From: Pseudomonadota bacterium
GTDB lineage: Bacteria > Pseudomonadota > Gammaproteobacteria > Acidiferrobacterales > Acidiferrobacteraceae
Length of the DNA: 58,276 nt
Assembly: GCA_021784755.1 (NCBI GenBank)
Contig: JAJYHM010000027.1
Location: 1-58,276, forward strand
Direction of reading: 5' to 3'
Under the pieces are notes generated by a model. That model saw nothing but the letters and a program-made list of their open reading frames with translations. It was not told the DNA's origin and did no database searches. The position numbers and the translations under genes are program-made. Below, in pieces: positions 1 through 10,710 of this stretch (positions within the stretch are counted from its first letter, which is position 1; each line of letters starts with the position of its first letter).

Positions 1-177
1 CTCATCTCCGCTACCACGACGGCGAAGGGGCTCAAGGTCACGTGCCGGCTGGATCGGCGGAAATATCCCACCGGCCGCGACGTCACCAACGAAGAGATGC
101 AACGCGTCAACCTGGAGCGCGACAAGTCTCACGGCGAGTGGAACTACGTCATTAAGCCAAACGCGAAGGCTCGATGA
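1..177 (+). pseudogene. 3' end of an ISAzo13-like transposase (cut by window start)
   Basis: The frame open from base 1 ends in TGA at 175-177 and encodes about 58 residues. They contain TGRDVTNEEM followed by SHGEWNYVIKP, a pattern I associate with the C-terminus of ISAzo13-type (IS630-related) DDE transposases. The AT-rich tail at 178-210 looks like a transposon end and is unlike the GC-rich surroundings. The gene may be complete upstream; only its tail is visible, so intact versus broken cannot be decided. Family assignment is from memory of motif shape. Confidence 0.6.
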
Positions 178-391
178 TTAAGTTGTTACCTTTATTTATT
201 AACGCAGCCTAACAGCGGCGATGGTCTGGTCGCGAAGTGACCGGGGGATGGCGCGAGGCATGAAACGCGAGCGCTCAGACAATGGCGTTTTGGTCATGAG
301 GTCGCGTAAACGCACCCGACACGGAGTTCCAAAAGAGCCCAATGGCCGCAATGGCTGCATCCCTATCGACGCACCGCGCGCGCCCTGCCCG

Positions 392-1063
392 CTACGTCGA
401 ATAGAAAGTAGCGGCGTAGCACCCCTGCATGAAGGAGACCCCCTGAGCCCGAAGCCACGAGACCTCATAGGCCCCGTCCACCCCCGTTGCCGTGACATCG
501 ATACGGAGGTCGCGGGCCACGGAAAGAACCCCCTTCACGACCGCTTGCTTGCTACGGCTTTCACCGATGCCGCGCACGAGAGAGGCATCGATCTTGATGA
601 AGTCGGGATGAAAATCCACGAGCACACCTAGCCCCGCGTAACCGACACCAAAATGATCCAAGGCGACACCGAATCCGGCGCCGCGATAGTCAGCCAAGAC
701 CTTGTGCACCATGGCTGGGCCGGGGCCCCATTCCTCGCGGGGTATCTCGAAAATCAACCGCTCCGCCGGGAGGCCCGCTCGCTGCGCCGCGTCAAGAACC
801 GTCTCCACGATCCCTGCCACCCCATGAGCCCCGGCCTGCGGGAGATCGATGGCAAGCCGCGTAGCCGCCCCAAGGTGTCGTGCCGCCTGGATGACGCCCT
901 CGGCCCAGTTATCGACTAAGCCCCCCGGAGGCGCGCCGGGATCCGCCGCGAGCCGCACCAATGCCTCTTGCGCGTAAATGCGCTGGCAAGCCACATCGAC
1001 GATGGGGTCGAGCCCCCATAAGCAGGGGGCGCACACGCGAGACCTGGGATCGGCGCGTCCCAT
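392..1063 (-). CDS. degenerate EAL-domain protein (c-di-GMP phosphodiesterase-like)
   Basis: A 223-residue EAL-only protein. It keeps the family frame: DPIVDV near the N-terminus, EALVRL (the EAL motif), FIKIDASLV (the K-I-D lysine segment) and QGCYAA near the end. Several active-site positions are changed: DDFGTG is DHFGVG, the usual acidic pair after the third strand reads FEIPREE, and AEGVET is ATGVDG, so a conserved metal or base glutamate is gone. It may therefore bind c-di-GMP or a protein partner without hydrolysis; that is inference. ATG at 1063 is chosen because the fold begins there; an in-frame extension upstream to 1180 has no recognisable domain. It stands alone, divergent from the large regulator at 1669. 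Confidence 0.75.
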   Translation of the reverse strand: MGRADPRSRVCAPCLWGLDPIVDVACQRIYAQEALVRLAADPGAPPGGLVDNWAEGVIQAARHLGAATRLAIDLPQAGAHGVAGIVETVLDAAQRAGLPAERLIFEIPREEWGPGPAMVHKVLADYRGAGFGVALDHFGVGYAGLGVLVDFHPDFIKIDASLVRGIGESRSKQAVVKGVLSVARDLRIDVTATGVDGAYEVSWLRAQGVSFMQGCYAATFYST

Positions 1064-1668
1064 AGTCGTTTCCGTCTCGCTTGCCGTCGCGCCGACCCAT
1101 GTCCTTTGGCACTGACGAACCGAAATATCGGACCGCGCGTCTGGTACCAAGGTCAGTATTCCGCTCATATTTGCCGGCACGGCGCATCACCTTGGGAGAA
1201 AGATCCCGAACCCGTTATTTAGGACAGACGATCATCGTCGACGTGACCCCTGGGAGCGACCTCAACAGAAGGAATCGACGCAGGTCCGCACTTTCCCGCA
1301 CAAACTCGCGCCTCATTACGCTCGGTTTTCACATCCTTGTGCCGGCTTATCACCCCGAATCCCGCGCATCCCTTTACAAAGCGGCTTGCGCGCCGAAACC
1401 TTGATACATGGGACACACTATACAGGGGCTGGTCTTGTCCACTATTGACTACGTTACACGCGATATATCAAAGTGTTACCATGAGCGTATCCGAATGAGT
1501 CAGGTCGCGGTCATGGGGAGTATCGGTGGCTATCTGGCGCACTGAGTGCCCGCAGGGCCCAGGGTCAAGCCCGGAAAGCGGCCCCACAGGCGGGGATCGG
1601 GCGCAACGCCAACATGCCGTGCGCTCCCGGGCAACCGATCGCGTCGGTATCATTCATTGTCATTAGGG
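1064..1668. other. 605-bp divergent intergenic region
   Basis: Lies between the EAL gene (minus) and the SARP-like regulator (plus), so it should carry both promoters. I see no convincing gene. A perfect 6-bp inverted repeat with a one-base centre (GACGAT-c-ATCGTC) sits at 1227-1239 and could be a regulator site. The stretch 1430-1500 is unusually AT-rich and contains TTGACT and TATATC elements, but not at standard spacing, so no promoter is called. Confidence 0.5.
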
Positions 1669-4600
1669 GTGGTCAGAATTAGGGAACGACGCAATCGCAC
1701 CGGGATCGTCGAGATCGCCATCCTCGGCCCGCTCGCATTGCGCGTAGATGGGCATGACCGGGCCGCTCCGCCGCCTGCGGCGCGCCGTCTGCTGATTTAC
1801 CTGGCCTTCGAGAACGACTTGCGCTCCCGCGACACCCTTACGTCGCTGCTCTGGCCGGGCATGGCGAAAGACCGCGCGCGACCGCGCCTAAGCCAGGCGC
1901 TCCATCAACTCAAATCCGCGCTCGGCCGTCATGGCAACCATATCCTGCGCGTAGAAGGCGACGCCGTCGGCCTCTGGTCCGACACCTATTCGTTCGATGC
2001 GCGGACCTTTCGGGAACTCGCAGTCTCGACCCGCGAGGACGATCATGCGCAGGCCCTCACGCTCGTGCGCGGGGAACTACGAGTTCACGCCGAACAGGAC
2101 AATACCCGCTGGCAGTCCTGGTTCGGGGCACACGCCAGCGCCCTCGAAGGGCTGGGCGCCGATCTCTTTCAAAAGGCGGTGCGCGATGCCCGCAAACGTG
2201 GGGAACCCGCGCGGGCTCGAGAGACTGCCGCCCAATGGATCGCGTTTTCTCCATTCGACGAAGCCGCGCATCTCGCCCTCATGGAGGCGCTTTCGGAATC
2301 GGGGCTCGAGAACGCGGCGCGGGCCCATGGAGAGATCTTCAGCCGGCGACTCATCGAGGAGCGCGGACAACGCCCGGGGGAGGCCCTTGCGAGCTTGCGT
2401 CGAAGGCTTGCGGAGAGATTAGGGCCATGCGCGCGCCAGGAAACCGCGGACGAGGGAGGAGCGCCAGGCTTCCACAAGGGCACGGTGGCGGTACTCGCCT
2501 GCCATTTGCACAAGACTCCCGAAAACGCGGAGACCCTGGTCGTGCGCCACTACCCCCTCTTGACCGATATGGCACGAATCTTTGGGGGGGCTGCCGTCTT
2601 GAATCCCAATGGCTCCCTGGAGATCCGCTTTTGCGACCAAGAAGACGGCGCGAGGCGGGCGGCAGAATGCGCGATGCGTATCCAGTCCAGACTCGGTCCG
2701 GATCTCATCCGTGGCCTGGGCGTCCATTGTGGCATAGCGCTCGTAATGGACGATGCAAGCCACCAGATCATGGGTGATGTTTCGTGGAATGCGCACGACC
2801 TCGCATTTCGAGGTGCGGGCCAGATCCTGGTCTCGGAGGCGATTCGCGCGGCCGCGCCGACGGCATTCCGCTATACCCCGGCCGAGCCGCGGAAGACCGC
2901 AGGCCTCGACGCCTTCCGAATCGCTGCAACCGGAAAACGGCCCGCAACGACGATCGTACGCACCTTCGGTCGCGAGAACGAGCAACGCGCGCTGCGCGCG
3001 GCCTGGGCACGGGCACTCAGATCCGGCTGTGGCATACTCATCCACATCTACGGCGAACCTGGCATCGGTAAGACCCACCTTTTGCGCCAGTTCTGCCAGG
3101 ACCTTCCGGCAGGCACCGTGATCCGCCACTACCATTGCACACCCGAACATCAAAGAAGCATCCTGGGGCCGATCGCTGAAGTCGTTCGGAATATCCTCAA
3201 GGGTCCGAGCGCGGCCGCCTTCGGCTATCAAGATCTCCAGGTGCGCCTTGGCGAACGAGGCATAGGCGATACATGGCTCGTGGAGGTATTGGCCGCCTGG
3301 CTCGGTATCGCCGTGCCCGCCCCCATGATCGAAACGCAGTCTGCGACCACAGATTACAAAGAGGTTTTGTATGAAAGCGTCCTGGATATCCTCGCGGGCG
3401 ACCTCGGGCGCGCGGCGCGCGTCGTCATCATCGACGATGCCCAATGGGCGGATCCGAGCTCGCTGGAGCTGCTATCGCTCTTCATAAAACGGATGGCAGC
3501 TATGCCCTGCCTTTTGGTTCTTGCCTCCCGCGAAAGCCCCATCATACCGAGCGCGACGGGTAGCGTGCCGATCGAAATGCCGTTGAAACCCCTGTCCGAG
3601 GTCGCGGCCGCACAGCTCATCCTGGATATCGCGCCCGAGACGCCGGTGGCAGTACGACGGGAAATCATCGAGCGAGGCGCGGGTACACCGCTATTCTTGA
3701 AGACCATAGCCGATCTCGCCAATTCCGCGAACAGCGTCGAAACGTCCGTCCCGAGCAGTCTCCAGGAAATATTGATCGGACGAATCTATGCACTCGGCCC
3801 GGCGGCGCGCGTCGCTCAGGCGGCGTCCGTACTTGGGCACTCCTTCCGCGCCGACCACCTTGTCCACATCCATGAATCCTCGCCATTGGACCTTGCTCGA
3901 TCCCTGCGGGCGCTCAAAGATGCCGGCATCGTGGCCTCTGGTGACGATCAGCACATGCGGTTTACGCACGCGCTCTATTTCGACGCAGCGAAGGCCACCG
4001 TGCCAGAAGAACAGGGACGCGCGTGGCACCACAAGGCGGCGCTCCTCTTCAGTCAAGATGCGCGCTGGAGCGCTACCTATCCCGAGCGCTTGGCCGAACA
4101 TTTCTACCGCGGCGGAGTGCTGAACGAAGCCCTTACCTACTGGCGTTTTGCCGCCCGGCGCGCAGCGACCCTGCTCGCGCCGCAAAGCGCTTTACTGCAC
4201 CTCACCGCCGCCCTCCAGGCGATCGAGGAATCCGCGACGCCCCAGGCCCTCTGGCATCAGGAATTGGCAATCCGTTGTGATTTCGCGGCAACCAGTTGGG
4301 GTGTCGAGGGGTTTTCCAGTGAACGCGTCCGGGCCAACCTGACCCGCCTGCTCACCCTCTGCGAACGACACGATGTGAGCGGGCCGGCCCGTTATCTCGT
4401 CTTGCGCAGCGTCTGGCTCGACGCCTTCGGGTTCGGAGATATGCGTGAGGCCGAACGCGCCGCCAATATACTGGCCGATGCCGCAGCGGAATGCGAGGAC
4501 CCGGAATTCGGAATCGCCGCCGGTCGTTTTGCACAAGGCGTCTCCCTTCTATGGCAGGGACGGATCGCCGATACCACGAAGGTCCTCGAAGACGGGATCC

Positions 4601-5328
4601 GGCACTGCCGACCCGAGTTCCACGCCCTGAGCCGCAAGCTCCTGGGCGAGGATGTCGCCGTAAGCCTGCGCGCCTATCGGGCGATAAGCCATTTCACTCA
4701 AGGTTACGTGGAACAAAGCCTCGCCGATATCGATGCCCTCATCGCCGAGGTGGAAGCCTCCGGCGTCCATGCCAGCATCGCCTATACTCTCACGATCAAC
4801 GGCGCACTGGCCTTTTTCCAACGCGATCTCCGTCGGGCCGCGCGGATCGTGGGGCGCCTCGAGCAGGTCTGCACCGAGGCCTCGCTCACTCTATGGGCCA
4901 CCGTGGCCTCCATCTACCGCGCATGGATGGAGGCCGAATCCGGCCGCTGGACACAAGACACGGCCGATCACCTGCGCACCGCTGTCGCGGGCATCGACGC
5001 CATATGGCGAAGCGGACTTTCCTTCTGCGCGACCATCCAATGCGCAGCCCTCCTCGCGGCGAGTGACCCGGGCTTCCCCGCCGCGGCGCGGGCCGCACGG
5101 GATCGCATCGAGGCCACAGGGGCGTTTTTCATGCTGCCGGACCTTCTACTCCAAGACGCGCTCTGGCACCGGCGACTGCGCGGTCCGCGGATAAGAGAGA
5201 AGGCGTTGGCGCTTGCACGAGAGGCCGAGACGCTGGCCCGCAATCAGGGCAACGACTCGCTTGCCAACCGGGCACGCGACACCGCCGAGCAATGGATGGA
5301 TCCCGCTCGGCGACGAGCGCGCCCATAG
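1669..5328 (+). CDS. large SARP/LAL-type regulator: BTAD DNA-binding domain, cyclase-like domain, AAA ATPase, TPR
   Basis: About 1219 residues. Residues 15-95 form a winged-helix BTAD/SARP domain (ILGPLALRVDG...LLWPG), followed by a BTAD helical-repeat region to about 250. Residues 268-420 resemble a class III nucleotide cyclase domain but lack the metal-binding aspartates (TVAVLACHLHKT instead of a V-x-x-AD pattern), so it is probably a sensor. An NTPase domain follows, with Walker A GEPGIGKT near 461 and Walker B VVIIDDAQWAD near 584. The C-terminal half is helical, TPR-like. This architecture matches STAND-type LAL/SARP regulators that multimerise on signal binding. The start is uncertain: GTG 1669 precedes the first domain closely; the frame stays open to 1546 without recognisable content. 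No neighbouring target operon is obvious. Confidence 0.8.
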   Translation: MVRIRERRNRTGIVEIAILGPLALRVDGHDRAAPPPAARRLLIYLAFENDLRSRDTLTSLLWPGMAKDRARPRLSQALHQLKSALGRHGNHILRVEGDAVGLWSDTYSFDARTFRELAVSTREDDHAQALTLVRGELRVHAEQDNTRWQSWFGAHASALEGLGADLFQKAVRDARKRGEPARARETAAQWIAFSPFDEAAHLALMEALSESGLENAARAHGEIFSRRLIEERGQRPGEALASLRRRLAERLGPCARQETADEGGAPGFHKGTVAVLACHLHKTPENAETLVVRHYPLLTDMARIFGGAAVLNPNGSLEIRFCDQEDGARRAAECAMRIQSRLGPDLIRGLGVHCGIALVMDDASHQIMGDVSWNAHDLAFRGAGQILVSEAIRAAAPTAFRYTPAEPRKTAGLDAFRIAATGKRPATTIVRTFGRENEQRALRAAWARALRSGCGILIHIYGEPGIGKTHLLRQFCQDLPAGTVIRHYHCTPEHQRSILGPIAEVVRNILKGPSAAAFGYQDLQVRLGERGIGDTWLVEVLAAWLGIAVPAPMIETQSATTDYKEVLYESVLDILAGDLGRAARVVIIDDAQWADPSSLELLSLFIKRMAAMPCLLVLASRESPIIPSATGSVPIEMPLKPLSEVAAAQLILDIAPETPVAVRREIIERGAGTPLFLKTIADLANSANSVETSVPSSLQEILIGRIYALGPAARVAQAASVLGHSFRADHLVHIHESSPLDLARSLRALKDAGIVASGDDQHMRFTHALYFDAAKATVPEEQGRAWHHKAALLFSQDARWSATYPERLAEHFYRGGVLNEALTYWRFAARRAATLLAPQSALLHLTAALQAIEESATPQALWHQELAIRCDFAATSWGVEGFSSERVRANLTRLLTLCERHDVSGPARYLVLRSVWLDAFGFGDMREAERAANILADAAAECEDPEFGIAAGRFAQGVSLLWQGRIADTTKVLEDGIRHCRPEFHALSRKLLGEDVAVSLRAYRAISHFTQGYVEQSLADIDALIAEVEASGVHASIAYTLTINGALAFFQRDLRRAARIVGRLEQVCTEASLTLWATVASIYRAWMEAESGRWTQDTADHLRTAVAGIDAIWRSGLSFCATIQCAALLAASDPGFPAAARAARDRIEATGAFFMLPDLLLQDALWHRRLRGPRIREKALALAREAETLARNQGNDSLANRARDTAEQWMDPARRRARP

Positions 5329-5957
5329 AGTCTCGGTTCGATCGGGCCTTCCGTAGACGCCTGATCCATCCGGTGCGCGCCGACACGCCCGGGGCTACCA
5401 CCACTCCAGGCCACGACCACCCAAGGCCCGCCGGGACCGGGAGCGCGATCAGACTATGGCTTAGCATCCTTGGTGTGCGAAATTACGCGCCTGACGTCCG
5501 CCGGAGCTCCGACTGGCCTGACGCTGCTTGCCGCACGCTGGCGGGAAGCACACAAAACACACCATAGCCTCATGACGGGCGTCTTGGCGGGCTCCATACC
5601 TCGACCCGATCTCGTCCGCGAGTGAGGAAAATGGCGACGCGTCGCAGCGACCCTCCTCGATACGCATCTCTTTGCTTGGTAGGCCTCGAACCAGAACAGC
5701 CTTTCCGCTGCGCGGGTCGCGGACATGATCGCGCGCAAAAACGAAGACGGCCCACTCCTGGTTTTGTCCCTATCGACCCGAGAACCCGGCACGCGTACGT
5801 CTCGTGCTGTCGCCTGAAATCCGCACGCGCTCGCAGACAACCTCCCCCGCTGACTTTCATGCGCACGGCAGGCGAGCTGGAAGGCGCCTTTACACAGGCC
5901 CCGGGCTCCGGCCGTTGCACCCTCCCAAAGACACGCGCCCAAACCATCGCCGTATGA
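5329..5957. other. 629-bp region without a recognisable gene
   Basis: Between the large regulator and the convergent Spy-like gene. Several overlapping frames stay open on both strands, as expected from high GC, but none gives a recognisable protein and none has a good ribosome binding site. I see no clear terminator or repeat. It could be decayed sequence. Confidence 0.5.
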
Positions 5958-6455
5958 TCAATGATGCATCATCATAAAGCGCATGGGCGGCATGTGCCGG
6001 TACATCCCCACGATCTTGTGCCACTGATCGGGCGAAAGCGTCTTGTGCACGATACGCACCTGGGCGACCTCAAGCCCCAAAAGCCGCATGTGATCACGTT
6101 CGAGACGCTCTACGAGCTCGTGCACCGTTCCCCGACCAGCCCCGCGCAGGAGCGCCGCATGAAGCGCCTTCTTGTCTTCCCGCACACGCTTCATAAGTGG
6201 CACGGCAATACGCATGTGACGGTTGTGCCAGATTGCGAGCGTGCTTACCTGTTGGTCGCTCAGATGCAGGCCATAGGACCGCATCTCGGCCAATGGCAAA
6301 AGCATCGGGATCATAGGATGGTGAAAGAAGCGATGAGGCATCGCCAGATGGCAACCCGGTGGCGCCGAGCCCATCGGTTTCATCGGTGGCATGGCGCACG
6401 CCACCTGCGTGGAAAATACACCGAGCAGAACGACCCAGAACCACGATTTCAGCAT
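5958..6455 (-). CDS. Spy/CpxP-like periplasmic protein (LTXXQ family)
   Basis: About 165 residues. It opens with a signal peptide (LKSWFWVVLLGVFSTQVACA) and contains two LTXXQ-like motifs, LSDQQVSTL and LSPDQWHKI, the hallmark of the Spy/CpxP family of periplasmic chaperones and metal or envelope-stress sensors. It is rich in Met and His at both ends (PPMKPM; MRFMMMHH), suggesting metal contact. ATG 6455 is fixed by AGGAGG six bases upstream; a longer frame to 6497 would place residues ahead of the signal peptide. It stands alone. The role in envelope stress is inferred from family. Confidence 0.8.
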   Translation of the reverse strand: MLKSWFWVVLLGVFSTQVACAMPPMKPMGSAPPGCHLAMPHRFFHHPMIPMLLPLAEMRSYGLHLSDQQVSTLAIWHNRHMRIAVPLMKRVREDKKALHAALLRGAGRGTVHELVERLERDHMRLLGLEVAQVRIVHKTLSPDQWHKIVGMYRHMPPMRFMMMHH

Positions 6456-6584
6456 GGAAACCTCCTTGATCGAGACGAACCCAAAACTCCATAACACCTA
6501 TTGCCATCATACCTGCCCGCAGACGCACACGGGATAGGCACAATTCAGGCGCCGAAACGATGGTCGCACTCGGACGATCGCGCC

Positions 6585-7502
6585 TCAGTTACGCGCACAA
6601 AGACCATCGGGCTTAGCGGTATATTCCTGCAAGCAATCGCGGAATGCGCGCGCCACAACGGATAGCGCCTTGCCTTTACGGTGCACAATGTACCACGACC
6701 GTGCGATCGGCAAACCCTCCACATCGAGTATGCCGAGATGCCCCGAGGCGAGCTCCATGGATATCGTGTGGCGCGACAGGATCGAAACACCGAAATGCAC
6801 CAAGATTGCCTGCTTAATCGCCTCATTGCTCTCGAGCTCCATGCGCGCGCGTGCCTTGAGGCCGTGCTCAGCAAAAAGGCGCTCCATCGCCGCCCGTGTG
6901 CCGGAACCGGGCTCCCGCAGAAGAAAGGGCTCTTCGGCCAAACGGCGCAACGGTATCCGTGCCTGACCCATCAGAGGGTGATCCTTCGACGCCACGGCCA
7001 CGAGCGGATTGTCAAGAAAGGCCTCGGCTTCGACCTCGATCTCCTCGGGCGGCTGACCCAAGATATAGAAATCGTCTTCATTTGCCGAAAGTCGCTCGAT
7101 AATGTGCGCCCGATTGCAGACCTTGAGGGACGCCTCGACGGCGGGGTGGCGTTCACAGAAACGGCCGAGGAGGCCTGGCGCGAAGTATTTGGCGGTGGTC
7201 ACGACAGCAAGACTCAAGGAGCCACTCTTTAGTCCCTCGAGGCTCGCGAGCGTCATATCGAAACGGGCCAGATCGCCGAATATCTCGCGCGCCGTCTTAT
7301 GCAGCTCGCGACCGATGTCGGTCGGGAAGATCCGCTTTCCAATATGTTCGAACAGCGGGTGCCCGACCGCGTCCGCAAGCTTCTTCATTTGCATGGAGAC
7401 GGTCGGCTGGGTCAAAAACAGGTGGTCGGCGGCTTTACGAAAACTGCCGAACCGCATGATCGCGTCAAACACTTCCAACTGCCGAATTGTGCCATGGCGC
7501 AT
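6585..7502 (-). CDS. cbbR: LysR-type regulator of the CO2-fixation operon, CbbR
   Basis: About 305 residues. The N-terminal helix-turn-helix (IRQLEVFDAIMRFGSFRKAA...FLTQPTVSMQMKKL) is typical of the LysR family, followed by a periplasmic-binding-like effector domain. It is divergent from cbbL with a 234-bp shared region, the standard CbbR arrangement; CbbR usually senses metabolites such as RuBP, PEP or NADPH. ATG 7502 (MRHGTIRQLE) is preferred over 7532 because it starts at the family's usual position. The identification combines family and context. Confidence 0.9.
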   Translation of the reverse strand: MRHGTIRQLEVFDAIMRFGSFRKAADHLFLTQPTVSMQMKKLADAVGHPLFEHIGKRIFPTDIGRELHKTAREIFGDLARFDMTLASLEGLKSGSLSLAVVTTAKYFAPGLLGRFCERHPAVEASLKVCNRAHIIERLSANEDDFYILGQPPEEIEVEAEAFLDNPLVAVASKDHPLMGQARIPLRRLAEEPFLLREPGSGTRAAMERLFAEHGLKARARMELESNEAIKQAILVHFGVSILSRHTISMELASGHLGILDVEGLPIARSWYIVHRKGKALSVVARAFRDCLQEYTAKPDGLCARN

Positions 7503-7589
7503 GACGGCTCCTTCAGGCCCTGACGGCCACACGGAACACGCTATACCCCCCGTATCCTTGGGAGACAGGTATTAGGGATAGCCTATCAT

Positions 7590-7604
7590 CTATCCTTTCG
7601 ATAG
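7590..7604. promoter_or_regulatory. candidate CbbR operator in the cbbR-cbbL intergenic region
   Basis: The 7503-7736 region holds an AT-richer block with the inverted repeat CTATC-CTTTC-GATAG, a T-N11-A type LysR site. Related TATC and GATA half-sites flank it (GGGATAGCCTATC at 7575-7587 and GACTATCG at 7613-7620). This arrangement fits CbbR recognition and activation sites between divergent genes. Binding is inferred from position and symmetry. Confidence 0.55.
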
Positions 7605-9209
<1,605 letters not shown>

Positions 9210-9234
9210 CCGCAACAATAAGGAGACCGCACCT

Positions 9235-9669
9235 ATGATGACCAATCCGGGAAACCGACTCACGCAGGGGCAATTCTCATTCCTTCCGGACCTGACGGAC
9301 GCACAGATCACGGCCCAGATCAAATACGCCCTGAAGCACGGTTGGGCTATCGGTGTCGAATACACGGACGATCCGCACCCGCGCAACGTCTATTGGGAAA
9401 TGTTCGGCATGCCCATGTTTGACCTGAAGGATCCGGCAGGCATCCTGATGGAGATCAATAACTGCCGCAAGACCTTCCCCAACCACTATGTGCGCGTCAC
9501 GGCCTTCGACTCGACGCAAGGGTGGGAGACCCCGCGCATGTCCTATATCGTTAATCGGCCAAAAACGGAGCCGGGCTTCGGGCTCGTGCGCCAGGAAGGG
9601 GACGGTCGCCGGATCCACTATACGGTCCATAGCTACGCTACGGACAAACCGGAGACCGAGCGGTATTGA
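9235..9669 (+). CDS. cbbS: RuBisCO small subunit, red-type
   Basis: 144 residues, starting [22 protein letters not shown], with the [16 protein letters not shown] opening and the [12 protein letters not shown] segment of red-type small subunits. The length fits the family, which has a longer C-terminal beta-hairpin than the green type. It lies 25 bp after cbbL with AAGGAG about nine bases before the tandem ATG pair at 9235 and 9238. The frame is open upstream to 9181, but that would overlap cbbL and lacks support. Confidence 0.96.
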   Translation: MMTNPGNRLTQGQFSFLPDLTDAQITAQIKYALKHGWAIGVEYTDDPHPRNVYWEMFGMPMFDLKDPAGILMEINNCRKTFPNHYVRVTAFDSTQGWETPRMSYIVNRPKTEPGFGLVRQEGDGRRIHYTVHSYATDKPETERY

Positions 9670-9759
9670 CGCGGGCCGGGGGTACGGGCGACGGAAACGG
9701 CCGCGCAGCCGGCCGTCGCGTACGCCCGGTAAGGACTGGTCGCCGCCCGAGGAGGCACT

Positions 9760-10710
9760 ATGAGCGTTCGTGATGAATCGGAAAACTCGGGGGCCGCAGT
9801 CCCGGAGGACGACGCCGCAGTCGACCTTGAAGCGGAATTTCAGGATTCCCATGTCCAAGAGGTCCTCGATAAGCTCGATCGCGAACTCATCGGGCTCTTG
9901 CCGGTCAAGACGCGCATCCGCGAGATCGCAGCCCTCCTGCTCGTCGATCGGCTGCGCAAACGCTTTGCGCTGACGGCGGGCACCCCGACCCTGCACATGT
10001 CCTTCACCGGCAACCCCGGAACCGGTAAGACAACGGTCGCCATGCGGATGGCCGAAATCCTGCATCGTCTGGGCTACGTCCGCGAAGGCCATCTGATTGC
10101 GGTCACGCGCGACGACTTGGTGGGTCAATATATAGGGCACACCGCCCCCAAAACCCGCGAGGTCATCAAGAAGGCCATGGGCGGGGTGCTGTTCATTGAC
10201 GAAGCCTATTATCTCTACAAGCCCGAGAATGAACGCGACTATGGGCAGGAGTCGATCGAGATCCTGCTGCAGGTCATGGAAAACAATCGCGAGGATCTCG
10301 TGGTGATACTGGCCGGCTACAGGGACAAGATGGAGCGCTTTTTCCTGAGTAACCCCGGTATGCGGTCACGCGTCGCCCACCATGTGGACTTTCCGGACTA
10401 CTCGCCTGCGGAACTCATGGCGATCGGCAAACTCATGCTGGCGGAACAAAACTATCGATTCAGCCCCGAGGCCGAAAAGGCGTTTGCCGAATACATCCCG
10501 CTGCGCATGAAGCTTGGACAATTCGCCAATGCCCGTTCGATCCGCAACGCCCTCGACCGCGCGCGCCTGCGACAAGCCAATAGGCTCTTCGCCATAAAGC
10601 CCAAGCGCCTCACCAAGCGCGATCTCATGACCTTGGAGGCCACGGACATCACCGTAAGCCGCGTATTCCAGGAAGGCCTCGCCGACGCTGACGAAATCCT
10701 CAGACGCTAA
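9760..10710 (+). CDS. cbbX: red-type RuBisCO activase CbbX
   Basis: 316-residue AAA+ protein with Walker A GNPGTGKT at about residue 84, Walker [11 protein letters not shown] at about 143, and [17 protein letters not shown] after it. CbbX is a hexameric motor that pulls on the large-subunit C-terminus to release inhibitory sugar phosphates from red-type RuBisCO. It is third in cbbLSX, 90 bp after cbbS, with GAGGAGG just before the ATG. The acidic N-terminal tail of about 30 residues is longer than I expect. It stops at the base before the convergent deaminase gene stops. Confidence 0.95.
   Translation: MSVRDESENSGAAVPEDDAAVDLEAEFQDSHVQEVLDKLDRELIGLLPVKTRIREIAALLLVDRLRKRFALTAGTPTLHMSFTGNPGTGKTTVAMRMAEILHRLGYVREGHLIAVTRDDLVGQYIGHTAPKTREVIKKAMGGVLFIDEAYYLYKPENERDYGQESIEILLQVMENNREDLVVILAGYRDKMERFFLSNPGMRSRVAHHVDFPDYSPAELMAIGKLMLAEQNYRFSPEAEKAFAEYIPLRMKLGQFANARSIRNALDRARLRQANRLFAIKPKRLTKRDLMTLEATDITVSRVFQEGLADADEILRR

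Noticed and set aside
961-1404. Plus- and minus-strand open frames around the EAL gene start.
   Set aside because: They overlap the EAL coding region or its upstream area in other frames and show no protein family features.
5454-5957. Long overlapping frames on both strands in the gap after the large regulator.
   Set aside because: Compositional open frames of high-GC DNA; no motif, signal peptide or ribosome binding site.
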